A DNA stretch of 19,780 nucleotides from MGOM01 sp035455265 (GCA_035455265.1 DATIFK010000006.1:1-19780), one strand, 5' to 3'; numbered from the stretch's first letter, positions 7,005 through 13,845 are shown. Program-made: numbers and translations. The notes: generated from the sequence alone by a model not told the origin.

Positions 7005-7985
7005 CTAGCTGTGCCCCAAGACCGGATGTGGCTCGTAGAGCTCCTCGAGCAAGGCGATCTCTTGCTCGGAGAGCCGGATGTCCATCGCCGCCACCGACTC
7101 CTCCAGCTGAGGCATCTTGCTCGCCCCGATGATCGGCGCGGTGACGGTGGGCTTGTGCAACAGCCACGCCAGGGCGATCTGAGCGGGGGTCACCCCGCGG
7201 TTCGCCGCCAGCTCCTTCACACGTTCGACAATGGCGAAGTCGGTCTCGCGGTAGTACATGCTTTGGGCGAAGTCATCGGTCTTGGCCCGGGTGGTCTCGC
7301 CCCACCCCTGCGGCGCGCGGTTGCCGGCCAGGAAGCCGCGCGCCAGCGGGCTCCAAGGGATCACCCCGATCCCCTGGTCGCGGCACAGCGGCAGCATCTC
7401 GCGCTCTTCTTCCCGATAGACCAGGTTGTAGTGGTTCTGCATTGACACGAACTTCGTCCAGCCGTTGCGATCCGCCAGGTACAACGTCTTGCTGAACTGC
7501 CAGGCGTACATGCTCGAGGCGCCGATGTAGCGCGCCCTGCCTGACCGCACGACCGCGTCCAGCGCCTCCAGCGTCTCCTCGATCGGAGTTGTGGGGTCCC
7601 AGCGATGGATCTGGTAGAGATCGACGTAGTCGGTGCCGAGGCGCCGCAACGATTCATCGATGGCCTGAAGGATGTGGACGCGCGACAGCCCGCCCTCATT
7701 GGGCCCCGGCCCCATCGGAAAGAAGACCTTGGTGGCGATGACGACGTTCTCGCGCCGGGTGAAGTCGCGCAGCGCACGCCCGAGGACCTCCTCACTGACC
7801 CCGCGCGAGTACATGTTGGCGGTGTCGAAGAAGGTAATTCCCAGCTCGAGGGCGCGCCGAATGAAAGGCCGGCTCGCCTCTTCGTCGAGAACCCAAGGCC
7901 GCCAACGCGGCGTCCCATAGGTCATCGCGCCGAGACAAAGCCGTGACACCTTGAGCCCCGTCCGCCCTAGATTCGTGTACTGCAT
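7005..7985 (-). CDS. Aldo/keto reductase
   Basis: A 326-residue NAD(P)H-dependent oxidoreductase with the TIM-barrel aldo/keto reductase fold. The catalytic tetrad is visible: D54 and Y59 (FFDTANMYSRG), K86 (VIATKVFF) and H127 (LYQIHRWD). The cofactor-binding end is seen in IGASKMPQLEESV near the C-terminus. Features such as MTYGTPRWRPWVLDEE and GVIPWSPLARGFLAG resemble the YghZ/Tas-like subgroup that acts on small aldehydes and ketones; the substrate cannot be inferred. GAGGG lies 4 nt before ATG 7985. The gene is last in the minus-strand series and is separated from mdh by 70 nt containing a heptad repeat, so joint transcription is uncertain. Confidence 0.92.
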   Translation of the reverse strand: MQYTNLGRTGLKVSRLCLGAMTYGTPRWRPWVLDEEASRPFIRRALELGITFFDTANMYSRGVSEEVLGRALRDFTRRENVVIATKVFFPMGPGPNEGGLSRVHILQAIDESLRRLGTDYVDLYQIHRWDPTTPIEETLEALDAVVRSGRARYIGASSMYAWQFSKTLYLADRNGWTKFVSMQNHYNLVYREEEREMLPLCRDQGIGVIPWSPLARGFLAGNRAPQGWGETTRAKTDDFAQSMYYRETDFAIVERVKELAANRGVTPAQIALAWLLHKPTVTAPIIGASKMPQLEESVAAMDIRLSEQEIALLEELYEPHPVLGHS

Positions 7986-8019
7986 TCGACCCTCGTTCGC
8001 GACCGCCGTTGCCCCAAGA

Positions 8020-8055
8020 GCGGAGGGCGGATAGCGGGCAGCTGACAGCCGACGG
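8020..8055 (-). repeat. Degenerate 7-nt-period repeat (copy 3)
   Basis: On the minus strand the heptamers GTCGGCT, GTCAGCT, GCCCGCT, ATCCGCC and CTCCGCT follow the mdh stop codon almost directly. Period and composition match the repeats at 612, 6808 and 12804, with CT at the end of most units here. Confidence 0.45.
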
Positions 8056-8979
8056 TCAGATCTTCAACGCCTGAATCGCCTCGCGCACCTTGCCGGCTGA
8101 GAGCTGGAGCGCCGCGCGCTCTTCGTTGTTCAATTCGTACTCGATGACCTTCTCCAGGCCTTTCCGGCCAAGCTGGGCAGGAACGCCGAAGAACAGGTCC
8201 CGCAGGCCGTATTCGCCGTCCATGAAGGCCGAGGCGGGTACGATGAGGTGCCGATCGAGCAGGATGGCCTCGACCATCTGGGCCAGCGCGGCCGCCGGTG
8301 CATAGAACGCGCTGCCGGTCTTCAGCAGGCTGACGATCTCTCCCCCGCCCTTGCGCGTCCGGTCGACGATCGCCGCCAACCGGTCCGCCGGCAGGGCGCG
8401 ATCGAGCGGCGTCCCCGCCACGTTCGAATGGCGCGTGAGCGGGACCATCTCGTCCCCATGGCCGCCCAATACGTAGCAATGGACATTCTGGACGCTGACC
8501 TTCAACTCGGCGGCGACGAAGGCACGCATGCGAGCCGAGTCGAGGATGCCCGCCTGGCCGATCACCCGCTGCCGCGGCAGGCCGCCGACCTTCATCGCCA
8601 GGTAGGCCATCGCATCCAGAGGATTCGTCAGGACAATCAGGATGGCGTCCGGCGAATGGGACAGCGATTGCTCCACCGCGGGGCGGACGATCCGGCTGTT
8701 GGCTTCCAACAGATCGTCCCGGCTCATGCCGGGCTTGCGCGGCAGTCCGGCCGTGAGCACCACGAGGTCCGACCCGGCCGTGTCGGCATACGAGTTGCTG
8801 CCGACCAGGTGCACGTCCGACCCCACGATCGGCATCGCTTCCAACAGATCGAGCGCCTTTCCCTGCGGCATGCCCTCGATGACGTCCACGAGGACGATGT
8901 CGGCGAGCTCGCGCTCGGCCAGCCAATGCGCCGTGGTGGCTCCGGTCTGCCCGGCGCCGATGATGGTGACCTTCGGCAT
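8056..8979 (-). CDS. mdh: Malate dehydrogenase (LDH-like type)
   Basis: A 307-residue NAD-dependent dehydrogenase interconverting malate and oxaloacetate in the TCA cycle. The N-terminus MPKVTIIGAGQTGATTAHWL has the GxGxxG nucleotide-binding loop (8-13), and LVDVIEGMPQGKALDLLEA supplies the cofactor-selecting Asp. LPRKPGMSRDDLL has the substrate-binding Arg residues of malate-type enzymes rather than the Gln of lactate dehydrogenase. The catalytic His is in VLGGHGDEMVPL. This short, LDH-like form is the one usual in Chloroflexota and many anaerobes. GGAGG lies 5 nt before ATG 8979, and the gene follows selD after 41 nt, so it may share that transcript. Its link with Mo/Se genes is probably incidental. 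Confidence 0.94.
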   Translation of the reverse strand: MPKVTIIGAGQTGATTAHWLAERELADIVLVDVIEGMPQGKALDLLEAMPIVGSDVHLVGSNSYADTAGSDLVVLTAGLPRKPGMSRDDLLEANSRIVRPAVEQSLSHSPDAILIVLTNPLDAMAYLAMKVGGLPRQRVIGQAGILDSARMRAFVAAELKVSVQNVHCYVLGGHGDEMVPLTRHSNVAGTPLDRALPADRLAAIVDRTRKGGGEIVSLLKTGSAFYAPAAALAQMVEAILLDRHLIVPASAFMDGEYGLRDLFFGVPAQLGRKGLEKVIEYELNNEERAALQLSAGKVREAIQALKI

Positions 8980-9020
8980 TCAGTCCTCCTCGATGGCGAT
9001 AGAGCGATCGATGATTGCGC

Positions 9021-10127
9021 CTAACGTTCCTTCGGCCATGGGCCGGCCTCGACGTGGATGCCCGAGCCGGTTTCGACCCGGCCGACCGGCCACAGGTCGA
9101 CTCCGGCGAGCACTGCAGCCGCTAGCAGCTCAGGCAGATGTTGCCCGTCGATCCCGAAGAGCAAGCCACCCGAGGTTTGCGCGTCGAACAGCAGCCACCT
9201 CGTCGTCTCGTCGACCTCCGACGCGAACGACACCGAAGGGCCAAAGTGCGCCCGATTGTCACGGCTGCCGCCGGCGATGAAGCCTTCCGCGGCATAGCCG
9301 GCGGCACCGCGCATCCAGGGAATCGCCTCGGCGTAAAAGACAAGATGCACCCGCGAGGCTTCGGCCATCTCGCTGGCATGACCGAGCAGGCCGAAACCCG
9401 TCACGTCGGTGGCCGCGCCCGCGCCGAATTCGAGCGCCAGGCGCGAGGCGCCGGCGTTGAGACGCTTCATCCAGCCGACCGCCTCGGCAAGGTCGCTGGG
9501 ATCGGCCCGGCCCCGTTTGAGCGCCGTGGCCGTCACGCCGGTGCCGAGCGGCTTCGACAACACCAGCAGTTCGCCCGGCCGCAGCCCGCTCTTGACCAGC
9601 AGGCGATCGACATCCGCCAGGCCGACGGCGACGAGCCCGAACTTGGGCTCGCTGTCCTGCACCGAATGTCCGCCGGCAATCACGGCGCCGGCCTCCCGCA
9701 CCTTCTCGGCGCCGCCGCGGAAGATGGCGTCGAGGACCTCAGGCGGCAGATCCGTCGGCAGGGCGGCCACGTTGAGAGCGAAGATCGGCGTGGCGCCCAT
9801 CGCATACAGGTCCGAGAGCGCGTTGGCGGCGGCGATGGCGCCGTAGTCATAGGGATCGTCGACGATGGGGGTGAAGAAGTCCGTCGTGACCACCAGGGCC
9901 CGCCCATCATCGAGCCGCCACACGGCGGCGTCATCCGGCGCGCCGAGGCCGACCACCAGACGCGGGTAGTCCTCGGGGCGGAAGATCTCCTGAAGTGGGC
10001 GCAGAACCTGCGCCAGCGCGGCTGCGCTGAGCTTGGAGGCTCAACCGGCGCACGAAGCCAGGCTGGTCAGCCTGACCTCGCGCCCGGATGTCGCCCGATC
10101 GTCCTGCTGGCCTGGGACCGACACCAT
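9021..10127 (-). CDS. selD: Selenide, water dikinase, selenocysteine-containing (in-frame TGA at codon 29)
   Basis: SelD makes selenophosphate from selenide and ATP, the selenium donor for selenocysteine and selenouridine. The 368-codon frame includes one TGA (10043-10041). Read through it, the N-terminus gives LTSLASCAGUASKLSAAALA, where U29 and K32 have the spacing of catalytic C17 and K20 of E. coli SelD. ATP/metal-binding residues follow in VVGLGAPDDAAVW (60-70), VTTDFFTPIVDDPYDYG, GHSVQDSEPKFGLVAVG and ATDVTGFGLLGHA. Without readthrough the longest frame begins at an internal GTG (9956) and lacks the catalytic residues. ATG 10127 has AAGGAG only 3 nt upstream; the next codon, GTG 10124, is better spaced and is an alternative start. 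It follows modB by 45 nt. The match at the catalytic site makes an ordinary nonsense mutation unlikely. Production requires selA, selB and selC elsewhere in the genome. Confidence 0.9.
10014..10043 (-). promoter_or_regulatory. Bacterial SECIS element in selD
   Basis: Downstream of TGA (10043-10041) the mRNA can form a perfect 6-bp stem CAGCGC/GCGCTG (10029-10024 with 10019-10014) closed by the loop AGCC. The loop begins 17 nt after the TGA and has G as its second base. Published bacterial SECIS rules ask for a small apical loop with a G among its first two bases, 16-37 nt from the UGA; both are met. The stem would bind SelB for selenocysteine insertion. Confidence 0.7.
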
Positions 10128-10145
10128 GGGCTCCTTCGGAGACGG

Positions 10146-10151
10146 ATTCTA
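10146..10151 (-). promoter_or_regulatory. Candidate -10 box (TAGAAT) for selD
   Basis: TAGAAT lies between modB and selD, 18 nt before ATG 10127, leaving a leader of about 12 nt that still includes AAGGAG. The hexamer is the same as at 4381, 12434 and 12775. No good -35 is seen, so selD may use this promoter, read-through from modB, or both. Confidence 0.4.
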
Positions 10152-10172
10152 ACCGCTTGTCGACCTGCGCCT

Positions 10173-11033
10173 CTACCCCGCGCCGGCGGCGCGCTCCAAT
10201 CGGCGCAGGGCCACCAGGAGAACACCCGACACGAGAAGCAGGAGAACGGAAAGGGCCAGGGCCACCCCCACATCGCGCTCGAAGCCAAGGTAGATCGCCA
10301 GCGGCATAGTCTGGGTGCGCCCTGGCATGTTCCCGGCGAAAAGGATGGTGGCCCCAAACTCGCCCAGGGCGCGCGTCCAGCACAGGACCAGGCCGCCGAT
10401 CAAGCCTGGACCCGCCAATGGGGCCATCACATAGCGGAAGAGCTGCCAGGCGCTGGCGCCCTCGGTCGTGGCAGCCTCCTCCAGCTGCGGATCGACCGCG
10501 TCGAAACCAAGGCGCGCCGCGCGGACGAAGAACGGGGCGGCGACGAACATCTGCGCCATCACCACCGCCGCTGTTGTGAAAGGCAACGAAATCCCCAGGG
10601 CGCTCAAGCCCGGGCCGAGCACCCCGCGCCGGCCGAAAGCGATCAGAAGCGCTACCCCGGCGACCGACGGGGGGAGGACTAACGTCAGATCGATCAGCAC
10701 CTCGACGACCCTCCGGCCGCGGAACTCCCAGCGAGACAGCGCGTAGGCCAGCGGCGTGCCGGTGGCAATGACGAGCAAGGCGGCGATCGTGCTGGTCAGC
10801 AGACTGAGTTGCAGCGCCTGGATGACCATCGGGTCGCTGAGGTAGGGCAGCGCGCCGGCGCGGAAGCCGCGCCACGTCAGCGACGCCAAGGGGACAGCCC
10901 AGAGCAAGACGAGTAGCGCGGCCGGCGGCAGGAACCAGGCAGGCGCCGCCTTGCGCAGAGGTCCACGCCGGTGCGCCGGAAGCGGGCTGCCAAGATCACC
11001 CGTCGGACGAGTCGTTGCCGCGTTCTGGTCCAT
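10173..11033 (-). CDS. modB: Molybdate ABC transporter permease
   Basis: A 286-residue inner-membrane protein with about six helices (for example WFLPPAALLVLLWAVPLASL, ALQLSLLTSTIAALLVIATG, VALALSVLLLLVSGVLLVAL). The loop that docks the ATPase is clear: EEAATTEGASAWQLFRYVMA, the EAA motif, followed by PLAGPGLIGG. The stretches LTLVLPPSVAGVALLIAFGR and LGEFGATILFAGNMPGRTQT are typical of ModB/CysT permeases. The start at ATG 11033, 29 nt after modA, gives a normal-length protein; the open frame extends far upstream through modA but encodes nothing recognisable there. No modC ATPase follows: selD occupies that place. Tungstate or sulfate cannot be fully excluded as substrate, but the ModA partner favours molybdate/tungstate. 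Confidence 0.92.
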   Translation of the reverse strand: MDQNAATTRPTGDLGSPLPAHRRGPLRKAAPAWFLPPAALLVLLWAVPLASLTWRGFRAGALPYLSDPMVIQALQLSLLTSTIAALLVIATGTPLAYALSRWEFRGRRVVEVLIDLTLVLPPSVAGVALLIAFGRRGVLGPGLSALGISLPFTTAAVVMAQMFVAAPFFVRAARLGFDAVDPQLEEAATTEGASAWQLFRYVMAPLAGPGLIGGLVLCWTRALGEFGATILFAGNMPGRTQTMPLAIYLGFERDVGVALALSVLLLLVSGVLLVALRRLERAAGAG

Positions 11034-11062
11034 GACGATGCTGTGGCCGTTTCTCCTGGACG

Positions 11063-11863
11063 TCAGGGCGGAGGCCCGAAACCCCAACGTCGCAGGGCGG
11101 CCTGGCCGTCGGGCGAAAGAACGAACGCGATGAACTGGGCCGCAAGATCGGGTCGGGACGAATCCGACAGAGCCGCGATCGGATAGGTCGCCATAACGTT
11201 TTGGTCTTCGGGGATCCACACCCTTCCAAGCGTCGGCGCGGAGAGCGCGTCGGTTGCGTACACGATGCCGGCGTCGGCCTCTCCCAACTGCACCTTCGCC
11301 ACGACTTGCCGGACGTTCTCTTCGTTCGAGACGACGTTGACGAGCACGGCGTCGGCGAAGGACGTACCGTACGCCTCCGCCATCCGGGCCAGGGATTCTC
11401 GCGCGTACCGCCCCACGGGGACCTCCTCTGCCGCCAGGACGAGCCTGATCCCCGGGCGGGCGAGATCTTGCGGTGTCGTGATCCCTTTCGGATTGTCTGG
11501 CGGCACGATGATGATCAGGGAATTCGTGGCGAAGTCCTGGCCCGGTGGAATGACCTTCCCGGTTCCGATCAGCGCTTCCATGTCCATCCGGCTGGCTGGG
11601 GCGAAGACGTCTGCTTCTGCTCCCTCCTCGATCTGGGCCCTCAACGCTTGCGAGCCGGCGACGTTCAACAAGACCGTCACTCCGGGATGGGCGGTTTCGA
11701 ACGCATCGCCGAGCTCTCGGAAAGTGTCGCCCAGCGAGGCGGCAGCGAACACGACCAGCGATTGGGGCTCTGCTTGCGCCGTCGCCAGGCCCGCCGGGGT
11801 GCAGCCGCCCAACGCGAGGCCACCCATAAGGAATGGGATCCACCAGGTGTGCCGGGCCTTCAC
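11063..11863 (-). CDS. modA: Molybdate-binding lipoprotein of the ABC transporter
   Basis: A 266-residue extracytoplasmic binding protein. The N-terminus has a short signal peptide with a lipobox (LALGGC, Cys21), predicting a lipid anchor. The mature part starts SLVVFAAASLGDTFRELG, the ModA hallmark whose Ser residues contact the oxyanion. Other family segments are VTVLLNVAGSQALRAQIEEG, EADVFAPAS, GLGEADAGIVY-like (LGEADAGIVYATDAL) and FIAFVLSPDGQAALRRWGFG at the C-terminus. The start is GTG 11863, overlapping the padR stop as GTGA, so translation is probably coupled to the regulator. A G-rich AGGGGAG lies about 10 nt upstream. Molybdate versus tungstate preference is not decidable by eye. 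Confidence 0.93.
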   Translation of the reverse strand: MKARHTWWIPFLMGGLALGGCTPAGLATAQAEPQSLVVFAAASLGDTFRELGDAFETAHPGVTVLLNVAGSQALRAQIEEGAEADVFAPASRMDMEALIGTGKVIPPGQDFATNSLIIIVPPDNPKGITTPQDLARPGIRLVLAAEEVPVGRYARESLARMAEAYGTSFADAVLVNVVSNEENVRQVVAKVQLGEADAGIVYATDALSAPTLGRVWIPEDQNVMATYPIAALSDSSRPDLAAQFIAFVLSPDGQAALRRWGFGPPP

Positions 11864-12420
11864 GATCGGACGCTCCCCTGCCGAAGCGAGGATCGTCTGC
11901 GGTGCACCAAGCGCTTCTCCAGCCCGTCCAGGTACTCCAGCGCGGCCCGCGTTTGCACGGAACGGATCTCGATGGCGGCGCGGATGGCCCCGCCTCGAGG
12001 CAGCTTCTTCTCCTCGCGCAGCCTCCGCCGAAGGAGTTGACGCTGGCGGTCGACGAGCGCCCGGGCCACCCGGGGTCCGTCTTGCAATGCCAGGTAGAGC
12101 TTGGCGACAAAGGCCGCTCTCAATTCCCGCGGAGAAGACACCGGCGACCGCATCCATTCCCTCAGCCGCCGGCGACCGAGCGCCGTGAGAGCGAGCTTCG
12201 AACGCGCCGGCCCGCCGCCCTTCTCCACCGCCAGGGGGCGGACGAGGCCGAGCGCCGACAACTTCCGGAGCAGGAAGTAGACTTCGCTCCGTTGAATCCG
12301 CCAGATCTGCCCCCAGCCAGGGTCGGCTTGCAGGCGTCGATACAGCCCGTAGCCGTGATCCGGCTGATCGGCCAACAACGCCATCAGGATGAACTCTTGG
12401 GGCCAGGAGACGGGGGCCAT
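11860..12420 (-). CDS. PadR-family transcriptional regulator
   Basis: A 186-residue regulator. The N-terminal winged helix has PadR signatures: EFILMALLADQPDHGYGLYR, the recognition segment RIQRSEVYFLLRKLSALGLV and the wing SKLALTALGRRRLREWM. The helical C-terminal part (about 90-175) is the usual PadR dimerisation region and is rich in Arg. It heads the modAB genes and overlaps modA by 4 nt, so it may control molybdate uptake in place of ModE; this role is inferred from position only. PadR proteins commonly repress their own operon. There is no ribosome binding site before the ATG; a TAGAAT box lies 8 nt upstream. Confidence 0.88.
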   Translation of the reverse strand: MAPVSWPQEFILMALLADQPDHGYGLYRRLQADPGWGQIWRIQRSEVYFLLRKLSALGLVRPLAVEKGGGPARSKLALTALGRRRLREWMRSPVSSPRELRAAFVAKLYLALQDGPRVARALVDRQRQLLRRRLREEKKLPRGGAIRAAIEIRSVQTRAALEYLDGLEKRLVHRRRSSLRQGSVRS

Positions 12421-12428
12421 CTATTCAG

Positions 12429-12434
12429 ATTCTA
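12429..12434 (-). promoter_or_regulatory. -10 box (TAGAAT) of padR-modAB, leaderless type
   Basis: TAGAAT on the minus strand ends 8 nt before ATG 12420, the same geometry as the EamA gene (8 nt) and the YdcF-like gene (7 nt). With no ribosome binding site, a leaderless transcript is likely. Confidence 0.5.
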
Positions 12435-12444
12435 ACTAGTCTGC

Positions 12445-12548
12445 GCCAGGATGCAAGGGGAGACGCCATCCTGGCGGCCAGTCAGAGCTCCCCCTCTTGG
12501 CCGGAAAAGAGAAACCGCCCTTCCGATGAGGGCGGCCAGGATGCAAGG
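12445..12548. repeat. Pair of direct repeats GCCAGGATGCAAGG with an inverted partial copy
   Basis: The 14-mer GCCAGGATGCAAGG occurs at 12445-12458 and 12535-12548. ATCCTGGC at 12468-12475 is an inverted copy of its first 8 bases, able to form a hairpin with the first copy. The region lies upstream of the padR promoter and downstream of the small membrane gene. Its role is unknown; regulator binding sites or remnants of a short repeat element are possible. Confidence 0.5.
12505..12535 (-). terminator. Rho-independent terminator of the small membrane protein gene
   Basis: On the minus strand CCGCCCT and AGGGCGG form a perfect 7-bp stem around a 7-nt loop, followed by TTTCTCTTTT (12514-12505). 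It starts 29 nt after the stop codon at 12565 and is the only hairpin with a T-tract noticed in the window. Confidence 0.8.
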
Positions 12549-12564
12549 CGCGGCCGATCGGAGG

Positions 12565-12744
12565 TCAGCTTTCTGGAAGCAGGCCGTATCCGATGGCCAG
12601 GCCGAAGTTCGCGCCGATGAACATGGTGACGCCGAGCCACAACAGGTAGTTGTCGGTCAGCGCGCCCAGCAAGACCCCGAACACGCTCCCGATGACAGCG
12701 AAGAGGACGACCGTGGCCATTACCTTGGCGAAGCCTGCGAGCAT
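12565..12744 (-). CDS. Small two-helix membrane protein of unknown function
   Basis: A 59-residue protein made almost entirely of two hydrophobic helices: FAKVMATVVLFAVIGSVFGV, a short loop with TDNY, then LWLGVTMFIGANFGLAIGYG. Glycine is frequent within the helices (GSVFG, GANFG), as in tightly packed helical hairpins. ATG 12744 is preferred over GTG 12747 because AAGGAG lies 7 nt upstream. It has its own promoter (12770-12798) and terminator (12505-12535), which strongly supports a real, singly transcribed gene despite the size. No family is recognised; the function is unknown. Confidence 0.75.
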   Translation of the reverse strand: MLAGFAKVMATVVLFAVIGSVFGVLLGALTDNYLLWLGVTMFIGANFGLAIGYGLLPES

Positions 12745-12769
12745 CACCTATCTCCTTTGGCGCCGGTGA

Positions 12770-12798
12770 ATTCTAGGCGACGCTCGGTGGATCGTCAA
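12770..12798 (-). promoter_or_regulatory. Sigma70-type promoter of the small membrane protein gene
   Basis: TTGACG (12798-12793) and TAGAAT (12775-12770) are separated by the ideal 17 nt on the minus strand. The leader to ATG 12744 is about 19 nt and contains the ribosome binding site. The -35 lies next to the heptad repeat that starts at 12804. Confidence 0.75.
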
Positions 12799-12803
12799 GA
12801 GCA

Positions 12804-12939
12804 GTTGTCAGTCGTCAGTCGTCAGTCGTTAGCTACCAGTCGGTGGGCGTCGGGTGAAAGGGTGACGGGTTATGCGGGTTCATGGAGCACTGACGACTGA
12901 CACCTGATAACTGATAACTGATAACTGATAACTGACAAC
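12804..12939. repeat. 136-bp inverted heptad-repeat element (copy 4)
   Basis: The left arm begins GTTGTCA, GTCGTCA, GTCGTCA, GTCGTTA (12804-12831) and decays into GCTACCA, GTCGGTG. The right arm (12891-12939) is TGACGAC, TGACACC, four copies of TGATAAC and TGACAAC. The outermost units GTTGTCA and TGACAAC are exact inverted repeats, and the arms are inverted 7-nt-period tracts around a GC-rich centre of about 50 nt. There is no coding capacity. It fills the space between the promoter at 12798 and the stop codon at 12946. Tandem heptamer repeats (STRR) of this sort are known in filamentous cyanobacteria. Confidence 0.75.
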
Positions 12940-12945
12940 TGGTCG

Positions 12946-13845
12946 CTACCGTCGCACCGGCTGAACGAGGCTCGGAAGCTCTGCTAGAGCGCGCGCCAGG
13001 CGCGTGCCGTGCCAGGTCAGCAAGCTGCCGTCCACCGGCACCACTCGCCCGCTGCGTACCGCCGGCGTCTCCGCCAGCAGCTCACGGATGCGGGCGGCGT
13101 CCTCGCTGCCAAACGCGTACGGTTCGCTGGGGAGCAGGATCAGCTCGGGCGCGGCCGCCACGACCTCGCCGACGGTAACGCGGGGATAGCGCGTGTCCCG
13201 GTCACCGGGATCTTCCGACGGGGCAAGCCCGAGGTCGGCGTCGAGCGGGTAACGGCGCTCCCGGTCGCCGAAAACGTTCACGCCGCCCGAGACGCCCAGG
13301 ACGTCGTCGGCATAGGTGTGGTGGTTGAAGGTCATCCACCAGGCTGGATCAGCGCCGGGGTCCGATGCCCAGATCGGACAAAAGGTCGGTACACCAGGAT
13401 CGGCGCCGGCGGCGCGGCTGGCCCACTCGAGCGTCACCTCCAGAGTCTTGATCCGTGCCGCCGCCCGGGGGATGCGAAAGAGCTCGATCAGCGTCCACAG
13501 GACACGCAGCGCCTCGTCGATCCGCCGCGGGAAGGTGACCCAGACCTTGAGGCCGCGCGCCTCCAGGGCTTCAACGGAAGCGCGGCTGTTCTCCTCCTGG
13601 TTGGCGAGCACCAGTTCCGGTCGCAAGGCGACGATGTCATCCAGGCGCGGAGCCCGCGTGCCCCCCACCCTGGCGACCGTCCCCTCCGGCCCGGGAGGCA
13701 TCGGGCAGTAGTCCGTCACCCCGACGAGGGACTGGTAGACGCCCAGGTCGATCAGGCTTTCGGTCATCGACGGGACCAGGCTGACGACACGCGCCGGCGC
13801 GCGTGTGAACGTCAGCACGACGGTGTGGCCGTTGCCGCCGCTCAC
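12946..13845 (-). CDS. Helical-backbone (BtuF-like) substrate-binding protein without signal peptide
   Basis: A 299-residue protein with the two-lobed fold of cobalamin/metal-chelate binding proteins. The N-terminal lobe has the family pattern RVVSLVPSMTESLIDLGVYQ, VGVTDYCPMPPG and RVGGTRAPRLDDIVALRPEL; the second lobe has GVNVFGDRERRYP, VTVGEVVAAAPELILLPSEP and RSGRVVPVDGSLLTWHGTRL. Family members of ABC importers are exported, but no signal peptide or lipobox is visible with any start, and no permease or ATPase gene is nearby, so this copy may work in the cytoplasm or differ in function. GTG 13845 is preferred: it overlaps the preceding stop as GTGA and has GGAG 6 nt upstream. ATG 13857 is an alternative. 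The bound ligand is unknown. Confidence 0.85.
   Translation of the reverse strand: MSGGNGHTVVLTFTRAPARVVSLVPSMTESLIDLGVYQSLVGVTDYCPMPPGPEGTVARVGGTRAPRLDDIVALRPELVLANQEENSRASVEALEARGLKVWVTFPRRIDEALRVLWTLIELFRIPRAAARIKTLEVTLEWASRAAGADPGVPTFCPIWASDPGADPAWWMTFNHHTYADDVLGVSGGVNVFGDRERRYPLDADLGLAPSEDPGDRDTRYPRVTVGEVVAAAPELILLPSEPYAFGSEDAARIRELLAETPAVRSGRVVPVDGSLLTWHGTRLARALAELPSLVQPVRR

Noticed and set aside
9021..9956. selD as a 311-residue protein starting at GTG 9956
   Set aside because: This would lack the catalytic residues; the upstream frame encodes a proper SelD N-terminus when the TGA is read as selenocysteine.
10041..10043. TGA as a disabling nonsense mutation (selD pseudogene)
   Set aside because: The codon lies exactly at the catalytic Cys/Sec site, the rest of the frame is intact, and a SECIS-like stem-loop follows.
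9138..10682. A 514-codon plus-strand open frame
   Set aside because: It runs antisense to selD and modB, is Arg/Gly/Gln/His-rich with no recognisable domain, and is explained by the high GC content.
10173..12110. A 645-codon frame covering modB and all of modA
   Set aside because: Only the part from ATG 11033 looks like protein; the upstream part is the wrong frame of modA and padR.
12804..12939. CRISPR array
   Set aside because: Units are 7 nt with no spacers, and no cas genes are present.
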